From Synechococcus sp. CCY 0621 (lineage in GTDB: Bacteria; Cyanobacteriota; Cyanobacteriia; PCC-6307; Cyanobiaceae): DNA of 56,345 bases. Positions 1 to 7,012 of this stretch are shown piece by piece; within the stretch, counting starts at the first letter, position 1, and every line of letters begins with the position of its first letter. The stretch is taken from contig NZ_JAFKRH010000048.1 in assembly GCF_019038465.1 (NCBI RefSeq), positions 1 through 56,345 of the forward strand, written 5' to 3'. A model generated the notes under the pieces. That model was not told where the DNA came from and did not search any database. It worked only from the letters and a program-made list of their open reading frames with translations. Position numbers and translations under genes: made by a program.

Positions 1-79
1 AACGATTGGCTACCTCAGCCCGATCGACTACGAGCAGCAGTCCATCAACACCCGTACACTCTCACCCGTGGAGCCCTGA
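1..79 (+). CDS. IS3-family transposase, C-terminal fragment
   Basis: The reading frame runs in from the window edge and ends with TGA at 77-79. The last 25 residues include GYLSPIDYEQQS, which matches the tail of IS3 OrfB (DDE integrase) proteins, where a (N/G)Y-x-SP-(I/V)-(D/E)-(Y/F)-E motif sits just after the catalytic domain. The catalytic residues are not in the window, so whether the element is intact cannot be judged. The assignment rests on one short motif plus the IR-like sequence that follows. Confidence 0.6.
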   Translation, partial: TIGYLSPIDYEQQSINTRTLSPVEP

Positions 80-108
80 CACTTGTCCACCGAATCGGGG
101 TAACCCCA
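1..108 (+). mobile_element. Right end of an IS3-family insertion sequence (truncated by window edge)
   Basis: The first 79 bases read as the C-terminus of an IS3-type transposase, and about 29 more bases follow before the sequence changes character. The stretch around 82-108 (cttgtccaccgaatcgggg and onward) resembles an IS3-family terminal inverted repeat and ends in CA, as IS3 ends usually do. The left end lies outside the window, so the repeat partner and target duplication cannot be checked. The exact boundary at 108 is inferred. Confidence 0.55.
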
Positions 109-286
109 ACCTGCGCCAAGGGAAGCTAGTAGGTGCAGCAGGTTATTGCCGTTACTCCCCAGACCAGATCTGGTCAGGAAGGCCGTCTCAGTTAGAGAAA
201 TGTGAGTCGAATCATGACCAGCTCATGGTCTGTACTGGCCATTCCCCGTCCTTCGATGCTCAGCTGGAGATCCCGTCTTTGATCCG

Positions 287-796
287 ATGGCCGACAGCGA
301 GCAAGGGGAGTTGAGCCTCCTGGTGCCCGACCCTGAATCGATGCCGGTGGCTCCTGATCCCGCCCAGGCCCCTCTGGAGTGCAAGGGCATCCGCTCCACC
401 AGGGATTTCCCAGCCGATCTCAGCGCCCTGAGCCGGGAGCAGATTGAGCACCACTACCAGGCGATGCGCAACAGCCACGCCTCCCTCACCCGTTCGAGGG
501 CCCAGTTGCAGCGCCGTTCCAGGGAGCTCACGGTGGCTCGCGAGCGATTTCTGGAGACCTTGCGCAGCTACGAGGGCCGGTTGATGGCCCTGGGCCAGGA
601 GAAGGCGGAAGCCCTCCGCATCGCCCAGGACATGCACCGGGAGCTGGAAGCCTTCGAAGACAAACAACAGGCCCTCGATGGGCTGTTGGAAGAGCTTGAT
701 GCCGCCAAGGATGAGGCTGGCTACTGGAGCATCTTCAGCATCACACGGCTGATCGAGCGCATGCGCCGCCTGCTTCGCGGAGGAAGAGAGGGCTGA
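287..796 (+). CDS. Unknown protein with long coiled coil
   Basis: I do not recognise a family for this 169-residue protein. Residues 1-45 are acidic and proline-rich. Residues 50-145 are strongly helical and heptad-like, with many Leu, Glu, Arg and Gln and no Cys, consistent with a coiled coil. The C-terminus (about 145-169) is an amphipathic, arginine-rich helix ending RMRRLLRGGREG. There is no signal peptide or membrane segment. Its TGA overlaps the ATG of the next gene by one base (TGATG), so the two are probably translated together. It lies about 180 bp from the end of an insertion sequence, so an upstream part of its operon may have been displaced. ATG 287 is the first start in frame; no good Shine-Dalgarno was seen. 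Confidence 0.55.
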   Translation: MADSEQGELSLLVPDPESMPVAPDPAQAPLECKGIRSTRDFPADLSALSREQIEHHYQAMRNSHASLTRSRAQLQRRSRELTVARERFLETLRSYEGRLMALGQEKAEALRIAQDMHRELEAFEDKQQALDGLLEELDAAKDEAGYWSIFSITRLIERMRRLLRGGREG

Positions 797-1278
797 TGGG
801 GGAACTGAGCGATCGCTTCGGCGAGCTGATGGCGCGCATGGCCAAGGGCGACGCCGATCTGTTCCGCACCGTGGGCGAACAGAACGCCGCGATCCGTCAG
901 CTGGTGGATGAAGTGGCGCCGGCGGAGGCCATCGGTGCCTTGAGTGAGTCCCCCCAGCCCTTGCTGCCGAAGGACCAATGCCATCCGGCGGCCCTCAAGG
1001 CCCGCTTCCGCACGGCCGCAGCCGCCCATGCCCATCTGGAGGCCGCCCTGGGCCCAGCTCCCAACAAGAAGAAAACCTGGGACCATCTGAGCTCCGTGTT
1101 TGCGAATGGTGCCTGGCCCGCCCCTGCACGCTCGCTGTCGGTAGCGGGAGCTGGTCGTGGCGGAGTCAGCGAGGAAGCTCTGGCACAAACAGAAGCGCGG
1201 CTGTTGCGGCGTATCGATCAGCTGGAAGAACGCGTGATTGGTTTGATCGAAACGCTGCTGTCAGGTAAGTCCGGATAA
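796..1278 (+). CDS. Unknown helical protein, coupled to the upstream coiled-coil gene
   Basis: This 160-residue protein has no recognised domain. The N-terminal 55 residues and the last 35 residues (EEALAQTEARLLRRIDQLEE region) are predicted helical with heptad-like spacing. The middle is Ala/Pro-rich and contains a KKKTWDHLSS segment. No signal peptide or membrane helix is visible. Its ATG overlaps the stop of the previous gene in TGATG, a strong sign of translational coupling, so the two small helical proteins may form a complex. That is inference only. No terminator was found after the TAA. Confidence 0.5.
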   Translation: MGELSDRFGELMARMAKGDADLFRTVGEQNAAIRQLVDEVAPAEAIGALSESPQPLLPKDQCHPAALKARFRTAAAAHAHLEAALGPAPNKKKTWDHLSSVFANGAWPAPARSLSVAGAGRGGVSEEALAQTEARLLRRIDQLEERVIGLIETLLSGKSG

Positions 1279-1389
1279 CACCGCAGACAGAGCCCAGTTC
1301 TCAACCACGACCACCAAGGCAAGCGATCCGGCAGGTCAGGATCTGCCGGACAAACTGAGACGCGAGGACGTTCTCCCTGGCCGAAAGGC

Positions 1390-2049
1390 TCACCCCACCA
1401 CCACCTCCCTCAGAAACCCATCACTCCACGCCACCGCCGTCGCCCAGTTCTCCGCCTCGCTGAGGCCCGAGCCCTTGGTGGGCTTGAAGCTGTGGTCCCC
1501 ACTGGGGATCCAGCCCAGCTGCACCGCCGGCGAGAGGCTGTAGGTCTCCACCTCCTCCCGCCTCCCGAACGTGTCCCGCTCCCCCTGCAGGATCAGGGTG
1601 GGCGCCTGTAGGGCGGCCAGGTGCTCGGTGCGCAGCTGCAGCGGCTTGCCGGGCGGATGGAAGGGATAGCCCAGGCACAGGCAGCCGCGCACCCCATCGC
1701 TGGCGGCCAGTTCATCCACCAGCAGGCTGGCCACCCGCCCGCCCATCGACTTGCCGCCGATGAACAGCGGCCGCTGCGGGCGCTCGCCCGTCTCCAGCCG
1801 CACCTGCTGGCGGAAGGCCTCCTGCAGCACCGGCATCCGCTCGGGCCCCTGGCGGCGGCTCGTCTCGCGCATCCGGGCCATGTAGCCGAACTCGAAGCGC
1901 ACCACCCGCCAGCCCGCCGCGGCCAGGCCGCCGGCCATCGCCGCCATGAACGGGCTGTCCATCGGTGCCCCGGCCCCATGGGCCAGCAGCACGGTGGCCG
2001 GCGCGTCGTCGGGGCCGTCGATCAGGCGGGGCTCGGAGCTGGTGCCCAT
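1390..2049 (-). CDS. Alpha/beta-hydrolase family protein
   Basis: The 219-residue product looks like the KANL3/Tex30 or dienelactone-hydrolase-like branch of alpha/beta hydrolases. An oxyanion-type LLAHGAGAP motif sits near residue 21, a nucleophile-elbow-like GGKSMGGRVAS occurs near the middle (Ser in G-K-S-M-G-G), and the C-terminal GDHSF carries the likely catalytic His. An LQGERDTFG segment holds the probable acid. Substrate is unknown. The frame is open further upstream, but ATG 2049 places the start just before the first beta strand and leaves 11 bp to the divergent pseudogene, so I prefer it. Confidence 0.8.
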   Translation of the reverse strand: MGTSSEPRLIDGPDDAPATVLLAHGAGAPMDSPFMAAMAGGLAAAGWRVVRFEFGYMARMRETSRRQGPERMPVLQEAFRQQVRLETGERPQRPLFIGGKSMGGRVASLLVDELAASDGVRGCLCLGYPFHPPGKPLQLRTEHLAALQAPTLILQGERDTFGRREEVETYSLSPAVQLGWIPSGDHSFKPTKGSGLSEAENWATAVAWSDGFLREVVVG

Positions 2050-2060
2050 ACACTCTGACC

Positions 2061-2612
2061 ATGACACGCCTGGTCGGCCACACGCTGCTTCGCGCTGCAC
2101 GGCTTGGGGCCATGGGGGCCCTCCTGCTGCTGGCGGCCGGATCGGCATGGGCCGATGGTCGCGGATCCAGCCCGGTGCTCCGCCTCGACGGGATCGGTCC
2201 GTTGCGTCTCGGCATGACCTGAGCCGAAGCCGTCGCGACCGGCTGGCTCTCCGATCCGGGCACCGGGTGTGAGCTCGGCGGGCCGCCGCTGCCTGTCGTC
2301 TACAGGCTCAAAGGGCCCAAGGCGCCGGCGGGAATCGTTGGTACGGCCCAGTTCAAACGGGGCACGTTGCGGGTCTTCGCCTTCTCGGCCGGCGTGCGGA
2401 CGACGTTCGGCGTCGCCATTCCCGGCGGCACCGTGGGCGATCTGCTCAAGCGCGCCCGCGCCGCCGGCCTCTCCGCCACCTCAGTCTACGACGAGACCTT
2501 CGCCGGGCGATTCGTCACGGTGAACCGGGGCGGCAAGCAGGTGCTCGGTGCGTTTGCCAATTCGAGCGCGATCGCCACGCTCGCGGTGCCCTACGTGCCC
2601 GTCTGCGAATAG
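2061..2612 (+). pseudogene. Secreted protein gene interrupted by an in-frame TGA
   Basis: From ATG 2061 the frame encodes a clear signal peptide (MTRLVGHTLL... ending near AWADG), then RLDGIGPLRLGMT, and stops at TGA 2220-2222. The same frame continues without another stop to the TAG at 2610-2612, giving AEAVATGWLSDPGTGCEL, a GPPLP segment and a C-terminal VPVCE. The run LRLGMT-stop-AEA looks like one coding sequence in which a sense codon (probably CGA) became TGA. Two Cys in the second half suggest an exported domain. ATG 2367 could restart a shorter product. The family is not identified. I recall similar hypothetical proteins in Actinobacteria, so acquisition by transfer is possible but not shown here. 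Confidence 0.7.
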
Positions 2613-2661
2613 CCGCCCGCAGACCCCCAGGCACCAGAATCCACGGGCCTGCCTTCCAACC

Positions 2662-2922
2662 ATGGGCGCGATCCTGCTCACCGTTCTGACCGTGCTGATG
2701 GGCTACGGCCTGGGCAAGGGCGTGCCCCGCCTGGTGCAGGGCTCGGGCCGCCTGGCGCGCCGCTCCCACTTCAGCCAGCTGGCCTTCGGGTGCCTGCTGC
2801 TGGTCCCCTGGCTGGTGGGGATCGTTCTGCTGGTTCAGATCCCCCTGAACCCCGGACTGCTGCTGCCGGCGATCGGCTATGCGGCCGGCATGGCCTTGGG
2901 GCGCCGCAAGGTGGGGCTGTAG
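2662..2922 (+). CDS. Small membrane protein, unknown
   Basis: This 86-residue protein has three hydrophobic stretches: residues 1-18 (MGAILLTVLTVLMGYGLG), roughly 40-58 (LLLVPWLVGIVLLVQIPL) and 63-78. A short basic loop (RLARRSH) separates the first two. It probably spans the inner or thylakoid membrane two or three times. There are no catalytic motifs and I do not recognise a family. ATG 2662 is chosen because the hydrophobic segment begins at once; the longer open frame upstream overlaps the pseudogene and is Arg/Pro-rich. Confidence 0.5.
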   Translation: MGAILLTVLTVLMGYGLGKGVPRLVQGSGRLARRSHFSQLAFGCLLLVPWLVGIVLLVQIPLNPGLLLPAIGYAAGMALGRRKVGL

Positions 2923-3001
2923 CTGGGCGCAACAATCGTCCCCTGACTCAAGCCCCCGGCTAGAGGCCATAGGATGGTCCTATCTGTTCTTCCCTGCGGC
3001 G

Positions 3002-3370
3002 ATGGCCATGCGTGCCGTGAGCGTCAGCGGCCTCAAGAACAATCCGTCTGAGGCCCTGCGCCAGGCAAAGACCGACATGGTCGTGGTGCTCAACCGCGAC
3101 CATCCCGACGCGCTGCTGATGGGCCTCGACCAGGAAGGTCTCCTGCAGGCGCCGGGAGTCAGGCCAGCCCTTGCCACGGCCCTCTTTCGCGAAGGCGAGC
3201 TCTCCCTGGCCAGGGCCGCCCGCGTGGCCGACATGGACACCGCCACCTTCATCGTCCATCTCTCGCGACTCGGCATCGCGGCGATCCGCCTGACGGAAGC
3301 CGAAACCCGCGCAGATCTCGACACCCTGGAGCAGTGGCTGCAATCGTCATCAGCGACGCCAGCCCCCTGA
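3002..3370 (+). CDS. Type II antitoxin, Phd-like N-terminus with UPF0175 domain
   Basis: The 122-residue protein begins AVSVSGLKNNPSEALRQAK, the fold-initiating segment of Phd/YefM-like antitoxins, with VVVLNRDHPDALLMGLD completing that half (residues about 3-45). The second half, with ATALFREGELSLARAARVAD and MDTATFIVHLSRLGI, matches UPF0175, a helix-turn-helix-like antitoxin domain usually paired with DUF3368 toxins. It probably binds its own operator with the N-terminal part and blocks the toxin with the C-terminal part. ATG 3002 and ATG 3008 are both possible. The end overlaps the toxin gene by 37 bases, which couples their synthesis. Confidence 0.8.
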   Translation: MAMRAVSVSGLKNNPSEALRQAKTDMVVVLNRDHPDALLMGLDQEGLLQAPGVRPALATALFREGELSLARAARVADMDTATFIVHLSRLGIAAIRLTEAETRADLDTLEQWLQSSSATPAP

Positions 3371-3843
3371 TCGGCTTGGCCCGAGTCAACGGGATCGGCG
3401 GGTTGCGGGAGCTGTTCGGAACCGTGCTCCTTCCCGCCACCGTGGCCGATGAGGTGCTCACCGGCAGGTTCACCGATCAGGAAGCCAGGATCACCGCAGC
3501 GATTCAGGCCGGCTGGCTGGAGGTCATAGCGGATCAGCCGCAGGGGCCGGAGTTACCTGACCTCGACGAAGGCGAAGCGGCCAGCATCCGCCTGGCCCTC
3601 TCCAGGCCAGGACCGGTGCTGCTGTTGATCGACGAACGGGCCGGCCGGGCGGTGGCCCAGGAACTTGGCCTGAAGGTTGCCGGCACCGCTGCAGTGATTG
3701 GCATAGCCCGTCTGCGTGGCCTGATCCCTTCAGCCCGGGCCGTGTTTGGGGAACTGCATCGCAGCGACTTCCGCATCGCTCCAGCCGTGATCACCACCGT
3801 TCTGAAGCGCTGTGGCGAGATCGACGACGACTCCGCCAGCTGA
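3334..3843 (+). CDS. DUF3368 PIN-like toxin
   Basis: The 169-residue product starts VAAIVISDASPLIGLARV, where the Asp in SDASPLI corresponds to the first acidic residue of the PIN/VapC metal site. LLPATVADEVLTG and LDEGEAASIRLAL carry the next conserved acids, and LLIDERAGRAVA with GTAAVIGIARLRGLIP completes the pattern seen in DUF3368. It is predicted to be an RNase toxin neutralised by the upstream UPF0175 protein. GTG 3334 is the start that keeps the conserved ISDASPL strand at the N-terminus. The 37-base overlap with the antitoxin gene supports a toxin-antitoxin pair. Confidence 0.8.
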   Translation: MAAIVISDASPLIGLARVNGIGGLRELFGTVLLPATVADEVLTGRFTDQEARITAAIQAGWLEVIADQPQGPELPDLDEGEAASIRLALSRPGPVLLLIDERAGRAVAQELGLKVAGTAAVIGIARLRGLIPSARAVFGELHRSDFRIAPAVITTVLKRCGEIDDDSAS

Positions 3844-3847
3844 AACC

Positions 3848-4159
3848 TCACCGCGGCAACTGCGATTCCAGCTCCCGCAGCCGCCCTTCGAGGGCCTCAA
3901 TCCGCTCCAGATACGTGAGGGCCAGGGCCATCCCGGACACGTTGAGGCCGAAGTCGTCGCGCAGGCGGGCGGCGCGGCGGGCCAGGCGCACTGTGCGGAC
4001 GTGGAAGGTCCACACGGGCGCGTGCTGGGCGCAGCGGAACACCCCGAACTGCACCAGTTCGATCACTTCCTCGTGGCCCAGGCCCGAGGCGGCCAGCAAC
4101 TCCTCGAGGGCGACGGTGCACCCCTCGTCGTCGTCGGGAATCAGCAGATCGTCAGCCAT
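3848..4159 (-). CDS. cbpM: Chaperone modulator CbpM-like
   Basis: The 103-residue protein matches CbpM, the MerR-like inhibitor that binds the J domain of CbpA. Visible features are EELLAASGLGHEEVIELVQFGV (interrupted here for length), a V-W-T-F segment, and a C-terminal coiled helix YLERIEALEGRLRELESQL. It lies directly after the cbpA-like gene and overlaps it by 8 bases, the usual cbpA-cbpM order, so the products are probably made in a fixed ratio. No membrane segment or metal-binding motif is seen. Confidence 0.8.
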   Translation of the reverse strand: MADDLLIPDDDEGCTVALEELLAASGLGHEEVIELVQFGVFRCAQHAPVWTFHVRTVRLARRAARLRDDFGLNVSGMALALTYLERIEALEGRLRELESQLPR

Positions 4160-5123
4160 CGGTGGGTCCTTCGAGGTGGAGGCGGGGGCTAAAGGCGGAG
4201 GCTTCGGCGAGTTCGCGGTACAGCGCCTGCTCCCGTTCGCCGATCTTTTCGGGCAGCACGATCTGAATCACACCGTAGAGATCGCCCGCCCCGTCGCGCC
4301 GGTGGGGCAGGCCCTTGCCGGCCAGGCGCAGCTTCTGGCCGCTGCGCATCCCCGGCTTGAGGCTCACCGCCACCGGGCCGTCGAGGCTGGGGACTGTGAT
4401 CTCGGCCCCCAGGGCCGCCTCCCAGGGGGCGATCGGCAGCTCCACATAAAGGTCGTGGCCCACGGCCTTGAAGCGGGGATGGGGCGCCAGCCGCACCTCC
4501 AGGTAGAGATCGCCGGGGGCACCGCCGGCGATGCCGTCGCCCCCCTTGCCCGGCACCCGCAGCCGCTCCCCCTCCACCACGCCGCGGGGCACCCGGATCC
4601 GGCCGCTGCGGCTCTGCTTCTCCACCCGGCCATCGGCCCCCAGCACCGGAACGCTGAGCGAGAACGCCACCTCCGTCCCGCGGGCGGCCTGCTCCAGGGT
4701 CAGCTCGGTGGCCACCTCCACGTCCTGGCCGCGGATCGGGAAGTCCGCCCCCGGCCGCCGGGCGCCGCCGGTGCCGCCACCGAAGCCGCCGAAGCCCCCG
4801 CCGCCGAAGCCCATCTGCTCGAACAGGTCGGCCAGGTCGACCTCCTGCGGGCCGCCGCGCGAGAAGCGGCTGTCCCATTCCGGCGAGGGGTTGAAGTCCT
4901 CGCCGGGGCGGTGGCGGCCGAGGTCGTCGTAGGCCTGGCGCTTCTCCGGATCGGAGAGGGTCTGGTAGGCCTCGCTGATCTCCTTGAACCGCTCCTCGGC
5001 CCCCGCCTCCTTGGCGACATCGGGGTGGTATTTCCGCGCCAGTTTTCGGTAGGCCTTCTTGATCTCCTCAGCGCTGGCGCTGCGCTCCACCTCCAGGGTG
5101 GCGTAGTAGTCCTTGAACTTCAT
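4152..5123 (-). CDS. cbpA: DnaJ-family co-chaperone CbpA
   Basis: The 323-residue protein has an N-terminal J domain (residues about 4-70) with the HPD motif in KYHPDVAK, then a Gly/Phe-rich linker (GFGGGGFGGFGGG), then the two beta-barrel substrate-binding domains of DnaJ C-terminal type (VATELTLEQAARG, GDLYLEVRLAPHP). The zinc-finger CxxCxGxG repeats of true DnaJ are absent, which marks it as CbpA-like. It should stimulate DnaK and may bind DNA. The cbpM gene follows with an 8-base overlap. ATG 5123 lies 45 bp from the divergent TauE pseudogene; no CIRCE-like element was seen there. Confidence 0.88.
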   Translation of the reverse strand: MKFKDYYATLEVERSASAEEIKKAYRKLARKYHPDVAKEAGAEERFKEISEAYQTLSDPEKRQAYDDLGRHRPGEDFNPSPEWDSRFSRGGPQEVDLADLFEQMGFGGGGFGGFGGGTGGARRPGADFPIRGQDVEVATELTLEQAARGTEVAFSLSVPVLGADGRVEKQSRSGRIRVPRGVVEGERLRVPGKGGDGIAGGAPGDLYLEVRLAPHPRFKAVGHDLYVELPIAPWEAALGAEITVPSLDGPVAVSLKPGMRSGQKLRLAGKGLPHRRDGAGDLYGVIQIVLPEKIGEREQALYRELAEASAFSPRLHLEGPTDG

Positions 5124-5167
5124 CGCAGCATCTCCGCCCGGCCCCTGAGCTCGGCGGCCATCTTCCT

Positions 5168-5898
5168 ATGCCCCTGCTGATCGCCCTGGCGGCGGTGGCC
5201 TTTCTCTAGGCCTCGGTGGGCCACGCCGGCGCCTCCGGCTACATCGCCGTCCTGGCCCTGGCGGGTGTGCCGAGGCCCGAGATCCGCGCGATCGCCCCGG
5301 TGCTCAACGTGCTCGTGGCCAGCGTCGGCACGCTGCAATTCATCGCCGCCGGCCACTTCCGCCGCGATGTCTTTGTGTCCCTGGCCCTGGCGTCGGTGCC
5401 TGCGGCCCTGGTCGGCGGGGCCATCGCCCTGCCGGCCGTTCTGCTGCGCCAACTTATCGGGGCGGTTTTGCTGTTCTCCGCCTGGCGACTGGTCGGCCAC
5501 CTGCCCGCCGATCCCGGGGCGATGCGGCTGCCTCGCCGCCGGGTCATGGCCCTCACCGGCGCAACCCTGGGCCTGCTGGCGGGCCTCACCGGCACCGGCG
5601 GCGGCATCTTCCTGACGCCCTGGATGATCCTGCGCTCCTGGCTGCTGCCGAAGCAGGCGGCGGCCGTGTCGGTGGCCTTCATCCTGGTGAACTCGATCGC
5701 CGGCCTGGCCGGTCTGCTGCTGCGCCAGGGCCTTACCGCCCTGCCGGATCCTGGGGCCCTCGCGCCGCTGGCGGGGGTGGTGCTGGTCGGCGGCACGTTG
5801 GGGGCCTACGGCGGCAGCCGCCGCTTCCGTCGCCATGGATCCGCCGGCTGCTGGCGGTGGTGCTGGTGATCGCCGCCTGGAAACTGCTGGCCGGCTGA
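5168..5898 (+). pseudogene. TauE/SafE (TSUP) anion exporter, broken by a stop and a frameshift
   Basis: The protein is recognisable as a sulfite exporter/TSUP permease: SVGHAGASGYIAVLAL near the N-terminus, GLLAGLTGTGGGIFL at the repeat, and about seven hydrophobic segments. Two lesions are visible. After ATG 5168 (MPLLIALAAVAFL) a TAG at 5207-5209 interrupts the first helix; family members have a residue such as Tyr there. Near 5835 the frame shifts: the open frame ends in the implausible RRHGSAGCWRWCW, whereas the next frame continues as WIRRLLAVVLVIAAWKLLAG with stop at 5896-5898, a typical final helix. Both changes would destroy the transporter. The frame position just before acr3 suggests a lost companion of an anion-resistance locus. 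Confidence 0.8.
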
Positions 5899-5913
5899 GC
5901 CGGAGGCGGCCGT

Positions 5914-6975
5914 TCAGCCGATCGGGCGGGGCTGGAAACGGCGCCGCAGCCACAGCGACACGTAGACCAGGGCCACCAGCACCGGCACCTCGATCAGGGG
6001 CCCGATCACCCCGGCCAGGGCCTGGCGGGAGCTGACCCCCCAGACGCTGATGCTGACGGCGATGGCCAGCTCGAAGTTGTTGCCGGCGGCCGTGAACGCC
6101 AGGGTGGCCGTTTTGGGGTAGCTGAACCCGTTGCGGCGGCCCACCGCGAACGCCACGCCCCACATGATCGCGAAGTAGAGCAGCAGGGGCACGGCCACGG
6201 CGGCCACCGTGAGCGGATCGGAGGTGATCGCCTGGCCCTGCAGGGCGAACATCACCACGATCGTGAACAGCAGGCCGTAGAGCGCGAACGGGCTGATGAA
6301 CGGGATGAAGCGCTGCTCGTACCAACGGGGTCCCTTGAGCTGCAGGCCGATGCGGCGGCTGAGGTAACCGGCCAGCAGAGGGAGCCCCAGGAACACCAGC
6401 ACCGCCGCGGCGATCTCCACCATCGAGAAGGCCACGTCCTGGGTGGCCAGCCCCAGCCACCCGGGCAGGATCTTGAGGTAGAAGCCGCCCAGCAGGGCAT
6501 AGGCCAGCACCTGGATGATCGCGTTGATCGCCACCAGCAGGGCGGCCGCCTCCCGGTCGCCCCGGGCCAGATCGATCCAGATCAGCACCATGGCGATGCA
6601 GGGGGCCAGGCCGATCAGGATCAGGCCGGTGCGGAACTCCGGCTGGCCGGGCAGGAACAGCCAGGCCAGGGCGAACATCAGCGCCGGCCCCAGGCCCCAG
6701 ACCAGCAGCAACGACAGCCGCAGCAACCGCCGATCCCGCGCCGCCTGGCCCAGATCCTCGTAGTGCACCTTGGCCAGCACCGGGTACATCATCAGCAGCA
6801 GCCCCAGGGCGATCGGCAGGGAGGTGTTGCCGATGCGCACGGCATCGAGCCAGCCCTGGATGGCCGGGAAGAAGCGGCCCAGCAGCAGGCCGCCGGCCAT
6901 GGCCAGCAGGATCCAGAGGGGCAGGTAGCGGTCGAGCAGCGACAACCGGGCCAGCACGGCCCTGTCCTCGTCCAT
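5914..6975 (-). CDS. arsB: ACR3-type arsenite efflux permease
   Basis: The 353-residue protein has about ten hydrophobic helices. It carries the ACR3 hallmark LIGLAPCIAMVLIW with the essential Cys in the fourth or fifth helix, the N-terminal MYPVLAKV motif, and the AGNNFELAIAVSI block near the end. It should export arsenite from the cytoplasm using the proton gradient. Many cyanobacteria call this gene arsB although it belongs to the ACR3 family. No arsR, arsC or arsH lies beside it in the window. A 16-base palindrome 21 bases upstream of its ATG matches the cyanobacterial ArsR site (separate entry). ATG 6975 begins MDEDRAVLARL. Confidence 0.9.
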   Translation of the reverse strand: MDEDRAVLARLSLLDRYLPLWILLAMAGGLLLGRFFPAIQGWLDAVRIGNTSLPIALGLLLMMYPVLAKVHYEDLGQAARDRRLLRLSLLLVWGLGPALMFALAWLFLPGQPEFRTGLILIGLAPCIAMVLIWIDLARGDREAAALLVAINAIIQVLAYALLGGFYLKILPGWLGLATQDVAFSMVEIAAAVLVFLGLPLLAGYLSRRIGLQLKGPRWYEQRFIPFISPFALYGLLFTIVVMFALQGQAITSDPLTVAAVAVPLLLYFAIMWGVAFAVGRRNGFSYPKTATLAFTAAGNNFELAIAVSISVWGVSSRQALAGVIGPLIEVPVLVALVYVSLWLRRRFQPRPIG

Positions 6976-6996
6976 GCACGTGGCCCCGCTGATTCC

Positions 6997-7012
6997 ATCA
7001 ACACTAGTTGAT
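6997..7012. promoter_or_regulatory. Probable ArsR operator upstream of acr3
   Basis: The sequence reads ATCAA-CACTAG-TTGAT, an exact fit to ATCAA-N6-TTGAT, the motif reported for the ArsR-family repressor controlling arsBHC in Synechocystis. It lies 22 to 37 bases upstream of the acr3 ATG and overlaps the stop codon of the bestrophin-like gene, so it would sit in the acr3 promoter. Arsenite binding would release the repressor. No arsR gene is in the window. Confidence 0.7.

Noticed and set aside
2220-2222. Selenocysteine or recoded TGA
   Set aside because: No SECIS-like stem was seen after the TGA, and selenocysteine machinery is not expected in this group. A simple nonsense change is more likely.
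5120-6979. Long open frame antisense to the TauE pseudogene and in another frame of acr3 on the minus strand
   Set aside because: The protein is Gly/Ala/Arg-rich with no motif and overlaps acr3, whose own frame is clearly the right one. It is a GC-driven shadow.
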